DNA of 64,000 bases from Paramecium pentaurelia (Eukaryota > Ciliophora > Oligohymenophorea > Peniculida > Parameciidae). The DNA is taken from contig CAJJDO010000049.1 of the NCBI GenBank assembly GCA_905183005.1, positions 300,208 through 364,207 on the forward strand, in the 5' to 3' direction. The translations under genes were made by a program, and so were the position numbers. Under the pieces are notes generated by a model, which saw only the letters and a program-made list of their open reading frames with translations, made no database searches and was not told the origin of the DNA. Below, one piece after another: positions 25,183-37,114 of the stretch (the first letter of the stretch is position 1; each line of letters starts with the position of its first letter).

Positions 25183-25397
25183 TGTTTAAATTAATTGTTG
25201 GTTCTTAATATATAAGAGATGGATTTAAAAGGCAAAATCTCTAGAATTTTCTAAAATCAAGAATTTCTATGGGTTCTTTATAAATTGGTTATATTCTAGA
25301 AATATTTTAAATTAAAAAAAAAATATTGTAATTAATTGAATTAATGATAATATTTATAATTGTATTATAATTGTATTATAATGTAATTAAATTAATA

Positions 25398-27687
25398 ATG
25401 TAAACTTCAGATAATGCAAAACCATCACGTAAAGGATTGGGATTACTTCTCAACTAACATCATCGTTAACACTTTTCTGAGGACTTTCAAAGACCATAAT
25501 AACTAGGAACTCCTAGATCATATATGTAAGCTTTACCAAAGATGAGTACTTAATTCAATTCTGTGAGTACTACAAACTCAAACACTAGAAAATTGATAAG
25601 TGCTGAGAGACCCACTATTACCATAGCTGAAGAATAAGATTCATATGGTTATAGATAATAAGATCATTTGGATGAAGAAATCTTAGTAACTATTTATTAA
25701 AATGCAGCGAATTCGTGAAATTCATGAAATTCTTAAATCTAGATGTAGTACTTTAGATTTATTGATCTCAGTTATAGGTGGCAAAGAGTTTGTCCATAAT
25801 ATAAAAAATCAAACAACATTATAGAAAATTTAAGAATTGTTAAAAAGCATTTCTTAAACATTATAACAATCTGCAAAGACTGAAATAGAATTAGGCTTCA
25901 AGATGAGGGAAATAGAGAGGAAGAATAGTATTTTAATTAACTTATGGTAGTTAAGTATTCATCATTATAAATGAAGTAACTGAAATTATCAGATAAAAAT
26001 CAATCTCTATAAAGTGTAATTGATGTACATAGTTAAAAGACCAATAAATTATTAGATGAGAATTCTAAATTATAGAAACAATTAAAACAAGAAAGGAAAT
26101 TAAATGCATCTAATTCTAAAAAAATTACAGCTTTAGAAAAAAGAATTGAGTTTCTTTTGGAAAATGATGTGAATTCTGCTTTAAATCCAAATGATAAATT
26201 AAGAAGTAGTCTCAATGAATTGTTGAAAGAGAATGAATTAATAAAAAGAGAATTTGAACACAAAAAATAAGAATTAGATAGAGTTTAAGGAAAACTAAAT
26301 TAATATACATAATTAGTAAATCGTTTATAGAAGACAATTGATAATATGAGAAAGAAAAATTAAGATGATATGGGAAAAGATGAAAAATCAGTATTTAGAA
26401 AAGATGATATTGATTTATTAGTTAATTTTAGAATACCATAAACTTTAGATTTTAGAGTAGTTAGTTAAAGATTAAATAATTAACATTTGTTAAATGATCT
26501 TACTGATAAAGGTGTATTAGCTACTAGTTAACATAATTTTACACTCCCTGTAGAATCATAAAAAGAATAATTCTAAATTATAGCTTAATAATTATTATCT
26601 TATAAAGAATTTGCTGAAAAGATGAATTAATTTTTCTTTTATATGGAATAATTTAGTAAATGTATACTATTTGAAGATGTAAAATATATATTTTTAATTA
26701 TTAGATTATACATTAAGTTAATAGAGTATTACCATAAGTATTTGGATGTGAATAAGTCAGACTATGGTTAATAGATGGAATGAATGGAACCATATTTACA
26801 TATTTAGAAACAGGCAATCAAATTAGAGCTTTATAACATAAGGGTTAAGTTGCTGATGTCTTTAAATTGAGGGCTGCCTAAAATATCTCATAAGCATCTT
26901 AAAAACCATTATTGTATAGAATTAATGAATCAGAATAAGCTGATTATGCTAGAAATGCTTTGTTGTTACCTTTGTTTTGTGAAACCAATGATGCTATAAG
27001 AGGTGTTTTAGAAGTAACTAATACTGAAAATGAATTCTTTTCATTTGATGAAGAATACTTTGGTATATTGGCATCTCATTAACTTGGACATTTATTATAA
27101 AGATTAATTGATAAGTACTTCATCTTTTAGATTTAGTTAATCATGGTTAATTACGTAGAAATATAGAGGTATGATGATGGATGGATTTACTAATCTAATG
27201 AAGAGTTAAAGTAAACAAGAGTTCTCTTCTAAAGTTTAATTGAGTCTTAGTTAAATATTTGGATTCTCTTAAGTTTTATTTTACTTTTTTGAAGACAATT
27301 AACTTGTAGATTATAGTAATCAAGATGTTAAAAAATATAATGTTTAATATGGATTAGCTGGTATGGTGGCTCATACAAAATAGAAATTGATAATAAATGA
27401 TGTAAAAAACTCAATTCATTTCAATCAAGCTGTAGACATTAAGTCTATTTTACCAATATTTGCATAACCATTATTAGATAAAAATAATAATACAGTTGCT
27501 GTTATAGAAGTAATTAAAAATTATAATATTTTAGACTTGTTTAAAATGTAAATTAAAAGTATAAGTTGAGAAGGATCAATTATTGTCACCAAGTGAAGGA
27601 GTCTTAGGAATGGAAGAACCATTAACTAAATAACTAGCAAATTTTGTTGATATAATAGTAGCTGCCTTGTGTAATATAAGATTCTGA
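25398..27687 (+). CDS. Coiled-coil protein with GAF-like domains
   Basis: A 723-aa protein split by five introns (22, 23, 26, 22 and 25 nt). Residues 1-90 are disordered and Ser/Thr-rich. Residues 100-330 form coiled coils (KLRSSLNELLKENELIKREF). Two regions look like GAF domains, which bind cyclic nucleotides or other small ligands. The first is VFGCEQVRLWLIDGMNGTIF with LLLPLFCETNDAIRGVLEV. The second is VQYGLAGMVAHTKQKLIIND with ILPIFAQPLLDKNNNTVAVI. The GLAG turn and the AVIEV strand fit well. No catalytic output domain follows; the protein ends shortly after the second region. A ligand-sensing scaffold, possibly ciliary, is the best guess. The gene is convergent with its neighbour, 17 bp apart. 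Confidence 0.78.
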
Positions 27688-27704
27688 TTTTAATTATTTT
27701 TATA

Positions 27705-28966
27705 TCATATAAGAGGTGGATATTCATAGTCACCAAATTCTGATGGTAATTAATAAGTACCAGGTCCAGGAACTTAAATAATCTTTTAAATTAATTTACA
27801 TTATTTATTTTTTATATTTTAGGTTTATCTTTCCTAAAATCCAAACCTGAATCCACTTCTTGTAGAATATTAAGATGGCAAATAGGTTCTAAGATCTCCA
27901 ATATCTCCAGGAGGATCATAAGTTCCAGGACCTGGGATTCTCTTGAGTCTTTTAGCAATTGTAGTAGATGGAGATATAACAGGAGCACCACTACTTTTAA
28001 ATCTACCAAAAAAGTAATTTCCTTTTGCATTGAGACCTCCAACATCATATCGACCAGGTGCTGGAGTTGTAGATTAGAGATAAATATCTAATAAATATTA
28101 AAATTCCTTTTACGTTTTGCTGAAGTTCTCTCACCCATCGAATATTTATAAGTTGTTACTATATCTTTTACTTAATACAAATTAGGAGCAGGATTTTTAT
28201 TGGGTCTTCCATGTATTCCTTTAATCATGGTTTCATCTCTCCCATATCCAAATTTAACTCCTGGATTTAAAGTCAATTTGATATTGTAATCAGTAGGTCC
28301 TGGAATATATTTATCTTTCTTAGTAAAATCAGATTTATTTCCATATCCAAGAGCAGCAGCTCTTTTATTCAATTGAGTTTGGATTCTACAATTAAAAAAT
28401 AGATAATACTATGAATCATAAAATTAAATAGAGCAATAGCTTTCTTTAGCTTTCGAGAATCTTTCTGCTTTTGAAAATGTATATTATTGTTTTGAATGAG
28501 ATCGATTAATTTAATCATGAATTATTTTAGTATCAAATTATTCTGATGTTCTGAGATGTAACAATGATTAAGTATTTCGTTTGCTATATATTTATTCTAA
28601 AGTTTTAAATGTTCTTTCTGATGTTGTTTTTTAGCCATATTACTTTTCAGTTTCTATTCTTTTATTCAACTCTTTTCTTTAAGTAGTGGTTTTAATCTCT
28701 TCTTGAGAATCAACCCTTTTTGAATTATGTTGAACAATCTATTATCTTATTTCTGGCTGATCCTCTATCTATTATTATTATTATTATGGAGTATCTTAAG
28801 AATAAAATTCTTTTTATTCATCATCTACTCTACTATCTTTTTCTTATTAGTCTTATTCCTTTTCATTCTCTTAATCTATTTGATCTTTTTATTCATTCAT
28901 ATTCTATTCATTGATATTCTATTCATCTTACTACTAGATCTATTCTTCTTGTAGTAATTAATTCAT
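27705..28966 (-). CDS. STPGR (SHIPPO/ODF3-like) repeat protein
   Basis: A protein of about 400-411 aa with a 26-nt intron. Two further possible introns (24 and 27 nt) are multiples of three and leave the frame unchanged, so they cannot be proved by phase. The N-terminal 170 residues are Gln/Glu-rich. The C-terminal half carries Pro-Gly-Pro repeats: YIPGPTDYNI, TPAPGRYDVGG, RIPGPGTYDPPGDIG and VPGPGTYQLPSEFG, about 40-50 residues apart. These STPGR repeats mark SHIPPO/ODF3-type proteins, some of which sit inside or along ciliary doublet microtubules. A leucine-rich plus-strand ORF at 28720-28954 is only the antisense of the Gln/Glu-rich part. Confidence 0.85.
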
Positions 28967-29035
28967 ACTTAATAAATATTTTACAAATATTTAAATAATA
29001 TATATTATATTAAAATAGAGTGAAAATTAGGAGAT

Positions 29036-29725
29036 TCAATTCTGTATTTTCAAATATGGGTGTAGCTCTCCATTATACTTTTTAAGTATTGTATAATAAA
29101 ATCTATTTTTGACTTAATTTTCCTAATATTTAAGAATTCAGAATTACAGATCTGTTATCTAACTACTTAGCTATTTAAGCCCAATGTGGTCCATTCTATT
29201 AAAATTCTTTCATTATTATTTTATCTTCTTCTTCATTCCACTCCTTATGATTGATTATTGGATTTATTTAATTTACATATCTATCTCTAACTTGTTTTGA
29301 TGTCCTTCCTGGAAGTTCTATATTTAGTGATTGTACTTAATACTTTCAGCTATCTTAATCCATTATCTTCCATACTATTCAAAGCTTTCTAATAGTATTT
29401 TATCCTCCTCAGTTGACCATTTCCTTTTTGTTCTTTTATCTTAATCTTAAAGTTTTCTAAATTTCTATGAACACTAAGAGATATTTCTTCCTTTTAAGTG
29501 TTTAATGATCTTTTTCCAATCTCCATGATACTATTTATAGTATTTAATTAAGTTATCCACCTCATCTTTAGACCATAATTATCCTTTTCCTCTAACTATT
29601 CCACTTGCATTCGTTTGTTCTTAAATATTTTAAACTGTTTATTCTTTTTCTATATCTGAAGCCTCCTCTTTAACTAAGGTTTAAGGAGCCTGAAAGGAAT
29701 AAAAATAAGGTAAGCAAAAGAACAT
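29036..29725 (-). CDS. Myb-like DNA-binding protein
   Basis: About 212 aa with introns of 26 and 25 nt. Three Myb/SANT repeats are visible. They are LWSKDEVDNLIKYYKQYHGD...W, KRKWSTEEDKILLESFEQYG, and KEWNEEEDKIIMKEFQQNG with HWAQIAKQLDNRS; each ends in a recognition-helix pattern (RTSKQVRDRYVNQI; ENQVKNRFYYTIL). This is the arrangement of R2R3/R1R2R3 Myb transcription factors and of SNAPc-type proteins. The chosen start, MFFCLPYF at 29725, is the nearest in-frame ATG. A more protein-like leader (MILKAFLKWKGTNLEKKGIE from 29889) lies upstream, but joining it would need an unusually long intron, so the true N-terminus is uncertain. Confidence 0.85.
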
Positions 29726-30742
29726 TGAGTTAACAGGGTTTATAAACATTGAATAAATTAATAAACGCTATATAAACGATTCCATAAAATACTGTCATCT
29801 TATGGATCATTCTGTATAATGTCACACTCTTCAATTCCCTTCTTTTCTAAATTTGTACCTTTCCATTTCAAGAATGCTTTCAATATCATTTAATATATAA
29901 GTTTTAATATAATCTTTTGTTGACTTTATTATTTTAAAATCATTCACTATTAGTATTATTAATCTATTTATATCAAATATCAATTTTTCATATGATTTTA
30001 TAATTGAAAATCATTTCTAATTCTTCTCATAAACCTAATAATTATTTTGATAAAACTTAGAAATTATATTGAATATAAAATAATTTAATTATTTATATTT
30101 TTATTTATATATTTATATATTTATATATAAGTATAAGATAAAAAAAATAATTACTATTATTATATATAAAAAAAAACTTAATTCATGTGAAATAAATTAA
30201 GGTAATGTAATATACTTTACAATATTTATTTAAATTTAGGATAAAAAATAGCAAAAATATCTTTATTTTATTATAGATTTAAAAGCATATATGGATTAGA
30301 AAATTTGAATTATGATGAACTTATCAAAATAGAAAAATAATAGCTTTAGTAACAATGTATATATTTTAAATTATAACTTTTCTTTCGAATTTAGACATTA
30401 ACATGTATAAAATTCATGAATCCATATGATATTGTGAAATTCTAATGTAAAAAAACAAATCTGTAAAATTTTTACAAATCTATCATTTTATCAAATAATA
30501 TTATTGGATAACAAAAGCTAAAGATAAATCAAATAATATTTTATTATTAAATATAATTATGTTGGTTAAAATTTAATAAATAGAGATGAACCAATAAACT
30601 CTAAAATATAAAAACAATATTTATATATGTAAGAGAAAATATTAGACAAATTTTGTTTAATAATGATATCAAATTATCTTGATTTATCAGTTTGTTTTGA
30701 AAAAAAATTATTTCATTTAATATAATAAACAACTTTTTGAAT
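29726..30742. other. Long spacer between divergent Myb genes
   Basis: A 1-kb region between two divergently transcribed Myb genes. Apart from the possible upstream exon of the minus-strand Myb gene (ATG at 29889), a plus-strand open stretch at about 30270-30600 begins FKSIYGLENLNYDELIKIEK and is coding-like for 30 residues before becoming low-complexity. It has no start codon and may be a decayed exon. The region is longer than the other spacers here. Confidence 0.4.
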
Positions 30743-31714
30743 ATGCAAAAAAAAACGCCATTAGATAGACACTTAATTTTGGAGATGTTTTACCAACCAG
30801 ATTAAGATTTCGCATAATTTCTTCTAAAAAACCATTAGTTCTCATTCTAGTAATTGCCCACTGTTGAGGAAATTAATTCTATACTAAATAATGTAGAAAA
30901 AGCTTACAACAGTAAAAGAGGAATGTGGACTCCCTGTTAAGATGAATTCTTAAATTTATTGGTACTAGGTACATGTTTGAAAACCAAAGAAATTCCTGTT
31001 GATTTAGTATAAAATATAGATTAATTCTTTATAGACTTCTTATTAATGGGAATAAATTTCAAGAATGTTTAGATATCATAATTGGAAAGGTTGTAGAAAT
31101 AGATGGTTGGAAGAATGTCATTAGAAGGTAGGTTGGACTCCAGCTGAAGATTAAGTTTTGATATAACTATAGTAATTACATCCAAATAAATGGTGTGAGA
31201 TTGCAATTGAGATGATGAAAATTTGTAAGACCCCCTATATTCGATAAGGGAAATAGTGTAGGGATAGATGGGTGAATAAATTGGATCCAAATATAGTGAA
31301 GTAATTTGAATATATATTTATAGTCTACCTTGGACAAAGGAAGAAGAATTGAAACTATTTAGAGAGATAGAAAAAAGAGGGAAGAGATGGGCTGAGATCT
31401 CATTGAAAGTTTTTAAGTTAAGGAGAACAGAAAATACAATAAAAAATAGATATTATAATTTATTAAAATAGGAAGAAAATAAAATTAAATTAGGCAAAAT
31501 AACAAAAGATGAAAAGAATGAAATATTAGTCAAATCTATCATTTAATAACTTGAATAATAAGTGAACTGTAAATTTCATATAAAAAATGAAGAAACATAA
31601 GATTAATAAAATTAAGAGTATTAAATATAGATTTTTGATTTCAATAAATTAAAAGAGCCCTTTAAATTAGTTTGTTTAGTAAAAAGAAAGATTGTAAAAT
31701 TAAATGAAATATGA
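30743..31714 (+). CDS. Myb-like DNA-binding protein
   Basis: A 306-aa protein with introns of 28 and 23 nt. After a helical lead (TVEEINSILNNVEKAYNS) three Myb repeats follow: GMWTPCQDEFLNLLVLGT ending KGCRNRWLEECHQ; VGWTPAEDQVLIQLQQLHPN ending GKQCRDRWVNKLD; and PWTKEEELKLFREIEKRGKR ending ENTIKNRYYNLL. Correct splicing is shown by the restored SYQWEQIS helix and by the LPWTKEEE junction. The C-terminal 90 residues are Gln/Lys-rich. A nuclear DNA-binding role is inferred from the family. It sits next to another Myb gene read from the opposite strand. Confidence 0.9.
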
Positions 31715-31792
31715 TAATATTTATTATGCTATTGATTTATTTAATTCTGATTATTGCTAAAAATTATATCATTTATCATATGTAATAAAATT

Positions 31793-32647
31793 ATGAATTG
31801 TTAAATCTGTTTCATTGATAAATAGATGATTAAACCTGGAGATTGTTCTCATCAATTTTGCAAGTAAGCATATTTAAATCAAAAAGAGAATGCATCATCA
31901 TGTATTTGAAAGAAACAATTAATAATGGAAGTGTATTTAAGATAACTTGTCCTGCATGTACTATAGAATATAGTGCTTTAATAATAAAATAATATTGTGA
32001 AGATCTATATCCAAAATATTTGGAGTTAAAACAAAAAGCTATAATAACTTGTTCTGTACTAGAAATTATTATACAATATAGGTTTGTAAAGAGGATATAA
32101 AAACACATAAATGTGGTTCAAAGGTTTGTTCAAAGTGTGGTGAAATTCATACGGGATATTGTAGCTAAAGATGCCCAAATTGTTTGATTCCTATAGAGAA
32201 GATTAGTGGATGTAATCATATGATTTGTAAATGTAAATATGAATTTTGTTGGATTTGCAAAGGAAAATATAGTAAATATCATTATAGATTATGGAATTTA
32301 TTTGGATGTCCATGTAATATATCAATTTATTAAAGTTCCTGGATCAATGATGAGAACTATAGAACCTTTATAAAATCCAATGTTATTTCGTTTACTTATG
32401 ATTTTACCCAAAATCTTAGCATTTATGCTTTTATTTTGCATCTTGCTTTTAATATATCCATTTTTTTGTTTTATAATCACTGTTAAATTCCATTATCAAT
32501 AATTTAAAATCAAAAAGTAATCCATATATTAAAAATTATATTAGATCTAGAATTTTATTGGTATTTCTATTTCCATTGACTTACTTGATGCATTTTTTTT
32601 ATAAAGGAATATTTGCTGTGCAGCATAAATTACATTCTCTTAGTTGA
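31793..32647 (+). CDS. RBR-type (RING-IBR-RING) E3 ubiquitin ligase, membrane-anchored
   Basis: A 251-aa protein with four introns (23, 26, 22 and 28 nt). RING1 starts almost at the N-terminus (MNCQICFIDKQ, then CSHQFCKECI). The later rings follow in order: TCPACTIEYS; CKEDIKTHKCGSKVCSKCGE; and CPNCLIPIEKISGCNHMIC leading to KCKYEFCWICKG, which matches the RING2 end of RBR ligases where a Cys receives ubiquitin. The protein then closes with two hydrophobic segments (LPKILAFMLLFCILLLIYPF and ILLVFLFPLTYLMHFFY), so it is probably anchored in an internal membrane. It is very compact for an RBR enzyme. The C-terminal frame is only recovered with the 22- and 28-nt introns. Confidence 0.87.
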
Positions 32648-32741
32648 AAATATATTAAAATAATGTATGTTTTATAATTAATTCACACTGTTTCTAGGTG
32701 ATATATTGTCACTTTAAAATTATATTAGTATAATATTTAAT

Positions 32742-35169
32742 ATGCAAAAGTAAGAGATTTAACTCAATAATTATGATGATATCTCATTGAAAATATAATC
32801 ATCTCAATAGAATAAATGTATATTGGAATAATAAGCAACACATTATGAGATGAATAAATAAAATGAAAGTATTTTTACAACTCTTGAAAATTTTGAATGT
32901 TATCCTGATTTATAACATAGATTAGCAGATGCTATCAAATAAGAAAATCTTTAATTTAAATAATACCATAAGAAAGTATCATAAACTTTGAATGAAGCAA
33001 AAACTATAGTCTTAGATTATTTTAAAAAAACTAAAGAAGAAATTAAAAAGATAATAAATTCTTTAAAAACTACTGAATTTCTTTACAAATTAACATAAAG
33101 TTCATAAGAAAAAATAAAATAATCATTAATTGAACAACCAAACAAAGAAAAATATTAGAAAGAAAAGTTTAATGACATAGTTTAAATGTTAAATATTTTA
33201 ATTTAATATTCTAAATCATTTCATTAATTAAAATTTGAGATATCCAAAACTGAACAATTGTTTAATAATCAAGTTTAAATCACAGGCAATTATAATTTTG
33301 GATTAAAACATGGATGTCATTTTTATAAATTTTTAGATTTGTAATTCAAAGTATATTCTACTATTTCATAATAAATAGGGAGGTGAATATAAATATGGGA
33401 TAAAGGAAGGATTATGGAAAGAGATACTTTGGGCAAGATCTGAACCTATAGAATTAATTTATGAACAAGGATAATATTTAAATGGTAAAAGAATTGGAGA
33501 ATGGAATACAATTGATTTAATTGCAAATTAGATTTTAAGTAATGGAAATTATGATGAATTTGGAAATAAATAGGGTAAATGGCTTGAAATGAAAATAAAA
33601 CATGATGAAAACAATAATATTAAGTAAAATTTTATTTAAATTTTAGAATTGTTGAATGGCATCAAAATTATATTAATGATTTCCCCTAAAATGAAAGAAG
33701 ATTAACATCAATTATTAGAGTATTAAGAATTATTAAAATATATATAGAATTCCTTAATTTTAAGTCAAGTTAATTGTCCTTAAATTCCAATAACTGAAGG
33801 ATATTTAACTAAATAAGGAAAATCAAAATAATTAGAAAATGAGATATTAGTATAATTGCAACCTTAAAGCTAAATGCTTTATTTATTTTAATCTTAATCC
33901 TTCAATGTTTAACCTAAGTAATAATTATAAATTAAATAGTGAAATCATTAATCTAATTAGTATACATTCTGTTTTTCATTAAAAAAACTCAAAAAAAAAT
34001 AATTTAATTGAAATCAATTTTTTGAATGGTAAAAAGGTTTAATTTATGACAAAAACAGAACGTGCTGCTAAAAAATGGGTTGATTCATTAAATTAAGCAT
34101 TATTGTACAATTAATGGATAACAGAAAAATAGAATTCATCTATTAGTGTTTAAGATATTTGTGAAGATATTAATAATGAGAAAGTATTTATTGAGGATAA
34201 TATTTTACAAAATTAAAATTATTAGTACCTGAAAGAAGGATTTGATGACATTTTTTCATTAGATATAAAATAATTTGAATTATAAAAACAATTAGGAGAA
34301 GGACTATTTGGCAAAGTGTTTTTGGCTAAATATAAAAACAATAATATTTATGCTTTAAAGCAAATGTAAAAGAGTTTTTTAAAAAAACAGAATTACTTAA
34401 AATATGCTATTACTGAGATGGAAATATTGAAAAGTGTGGATTGTCCATTTATTATAAAAAGTTATGCAATTTTAGAAGTAATATTAAGAATTTTTAAATT
34501 TATAGAATGAAAAATGTTATTATATAATAATGGAATATTGTCCAGGCAGAGATCTTATACATAATCTAATTATTCATGGAAAATTTAATGAAAATGAAGT
34601 AAGATTTTATATGGCTGAATTAATAATTGCTATAGAATATTTACATAATAAGGATATCTTATATAGAGATTTGAAACCAGAAAATATTTTAATAGACAGA
34701 AGAGGTCATATCAAATTAATTGATTTTGGATTATGCAAAACTGATATTAAAGATGGTGAAAGAAGTCACAGTTTTTGTGGTTCACCTTATTATATGTCAC
34801 CAGAAATGATTGATTAAAGAGGTGCTACAAAAGCCTCTGATATTTATGGATTAGGAGCCATTTTCTATGAATTATTAACAGGAAAATCACCATATTTTGA
34901 TAAGAATTAAGAAAATGTCAAACAAAATATCAAGGATGCTAAACTAACTTATCCTAACAATATTTCTTAGTCAGCTAGAGACTTAATACTTGTATTATTA
35001 TTATAAAGAGTATTTTTAGTAAATGCTTGAAGTTGATGAAACAAAAAGAATTACATTAAATGCAATTAAATCAGATAAATTTTTTAGTGGTGTTGATTGG
35101 GGTAGAATGTATAAATAATAATATAACCCTCCAATAAGAGAATTTGAAGATCTATCAGATGATGATTGA
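32742..35169 (+). CDS. Apparent fusion: coiled coil, MORN-like repeats, PH domain, AGC kinase
   Basis: One frame without a TGA runs 756 codons when six introns (28, 23, 28, 22, 28 and 28 nt) are removed. Part 1 (about 1-310) has a coiled coil, then G-x-Y-x-x-G-x-K-x-G-x-W type repeats (GGEYKYGIKEGLWKE, GQYLNGKRIGEWN, GNYDEFGNKQGKWLE). Part 2 (about 318-440) is a PH domain: ITEGYLTKQGKSKQ to LIEINFLNGKKVQF and ERAAKKWVDSLNQALL. Part 3 is an AGC kinase: LGEGLFGKVFLAKY, IYALKQMQKS, IIMEYCPGRDL, LYRDLKPENILI, DFGLCKTD, FCGSPYYMSPEM. PH plus AGC kinase is the layout of Akt/PKB. The join to the MORN part rests on two introns (33624-33646, 33720-33747) whose sum is 51; the frame stays open with or without them. 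A separate kinase start at 33691 is the alternative. Confidence 0.75.
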
Positions 35170-35213
35170 CATTACAATAGCTATATCAATATTGTACTGT
35201 TTTATATAATTGA

Positions 35214-35643
35214 TCATTCTTTCAAAGCAAACTTTCTTAATGGGAAATTGTTCAATCTTTTCCATTGTCTTTATGTTTTTTATGCTTAAATTATATATCA
35301 TTTATTATTACCTCTTTCGCTTCTTGTAAGTCTTTATCTAATTGCTCTTGTTCTTTTACCTCTAAGATCAACTGGAAGATTAGTACTTGACTTGGTTGCC
35401 TTTTTGACAGAATTTCTTCTTTGCTCATTGATCACTGTTAAGTATTTAGCAATTCGCTTTCTAACAAGCTTAATTTATTGTTTAATTGTTTACTCCAATT
35501 CTGCCAAGTTTTTGAGCATTACCAGCTGAAACCTTAACTGTTCTTAATTAAATGAGTTCTCCTTTGAGCTTCTCTAAATCTTTAAGAAGATCTTCAGGCT
35601 TTTATTCTCTCAGCTTTTTCACCTTGAACTTTTAAGAAGACAT
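35214..35643 (-). CDS. RPL35: 60S ribosomal protein uL29 (L35)
   Basis: A 125-aa protein of the large subunit near the exit tunnel. The start MSSQKFKVKKLREQKPEDLL leads to LKGELIQLRTVKVSAGNAQK, then LVRKRIAKYLTVINEQRR, LPVDLRGKRTRAIRQRLTRS and the end QRQWKRLNNFPLRKFALKE. All match the family in order and length. Introns of 25 and 27 nt are required; the second contains an in-frame TGA and, removed, joins SER to the conserved C-terminus. It is convergent with the kinase fusion gene, 44 bp away. Confidence 0.95.
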
Positions 35644-35676
35644 ATTTTAAAAAAAAGGATTTAATTTTTATCAAAT

Positions 35677-36881
35677 ATGGGTAATTGCTTCAATTAAGAT
35701 GAGAATAGTAAAACATCCATTAAATCACTTAAGAAGGTAGATTAGATGTAGTCTTAGTCCCTTAAAGACTTAGACGCAAATAAAGTTACTTTAAAGGACT
35801 TTTTAAGTTAAGGTTAGATAGGAAGGGTTAGGAATATATAAATTTATTTAGGGCTAATTTGGAAAGGTTTTAAAAGTTAAAATGAAGAGCAACAATTAAG
35901 AATATGCTATGAAAGTTATTAAAAAATCAGATATCATTCAATATGGGTTAGTGGAACATACAATGCTAGAGAAGAGTGTACTTATTCGAAGTAAAAACCC
36001 TTTTGTTGTCAAGCTAAAATATTCTTTCTAGACAGATTAAAAGCTATATTTCGTTATGGAGTAATATATCAAAATTTAAAGTTTAGATTAGTGACTGGAG
36101 GATAACTTGCTAAAGTCCTTAGTAAATAGCGTGAGAAACGATTCACATAATTTTAAGCGTAGTTCTGTGCCGCTGAAATAGTTCTTGGATTATAATACAT
36201 ACACGAAACTTTAAAGGTCATATATAGAGATTTAAAACCAGAAAACGTTTTAGTTACTTCAGATGGCCATTTGAAATTAACAGATTTCGGATTATCTAAG
36301 TAATATGATAGTTAAGACATGAAATTCTTTACTGTAATACTTAGATTTAATTATAAGGCTAGTTTGTTGGAACACCAGAGTACATAGCACCAGAAATATT
36401 GTTAAAATCTGGACATAATTCATCGGTAGATTGGTGGAGTCTAGGAATATTGCTTTATGAAATGCTTGTAGGATATACTCCTTTTAGAGATAGATCTAAT
36501 AATTTAAGGGTGATAGAGAATAAAATTATTTAAAACGAATTAATATTTCCTGATTATATATCCACTGAAGCAAAGGATATTATTTGTCAACTATTAAATA
36601 AGGATCCACATTAACGTTTAGGTAAATTTAATTTAACCGACTTAGGTAGCAGATCCATAGATTAAATAAAGAATCATTTATTTTTTTCTTAAATTAATTG
36701 GGATGATATTTATAATTTAAATATAAAATCCCCAATTTTAGAAAGTGTTACTAAGATATTAGAATAGCAATAAACAGAATGCAAAATTGTTCCTAAAAAG
36801 ATATTTGAAACTCCTCAATCATAAATAGGATAAACTGATTGTTAATTTGAAGGTTTTTCAGTTGATCGTGAGGAATTTTGA
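35677..36881 (+). CDS. AGC-family Ser/Thr kinase, possibly N-myristoylated
   Basis: A 374-aa kinase with three introns (25 nt starting GTTAG, 26 and 29 nt). The start MGNCFNQDENSK has Gly-2 and Cys-4 for acylation. The kinase domain follows: IGRGQFGKVLKVK, EYAMKVIKKSDI, VIYRDLKPENVLV, LTDFGLSKQYD, VGTPEYIAPEILLKSG and VDWWSLGILLYEMLVGYTPF. The DPHQRLGKFNLTDLGSRSI segment and a C-terminal tail follow (SPILESVTKIL, FEGFSVDREEF). The tail resembles the AGC turn/hydrophobic region that folds back on the N-lobe, though a full FxxF motif is not clear. S6K/SGK/PKG-like grouping is possible. It is divergent from the uL29 gene with just 33 bp between start codons. Confidence 0.9.
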
Positions 36882-37114
36882 AATGTGTTTAGAAGTTTTT
36901 TTAAAATTTCTTTCTTTTTTTTCAAAGCATAATAAATTTATTTTGAATTCAATATTATATAATAATTATACACAGCAATTATTTTAATAGACTACTTAAT
37001 AAGAATATATACAGATAATTATAAAGAAATTATGAGATATACAATTAATAGAGTATGGATACTATATAGTTTTTTTTCTAATTATTATATAAATTATTAT
37101 ATAATTGTAAAGAT

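Noticed and set aside
28720..28954. Leu/Ile-rich plus-strand ORFs that look like a membrane protein
   Set aside because: They are the antisense of the Gln/Glu-rich N-terminus of the STPGR gene; reverse reading of CAA/TAA/GAA codons yields Leu and Phe.
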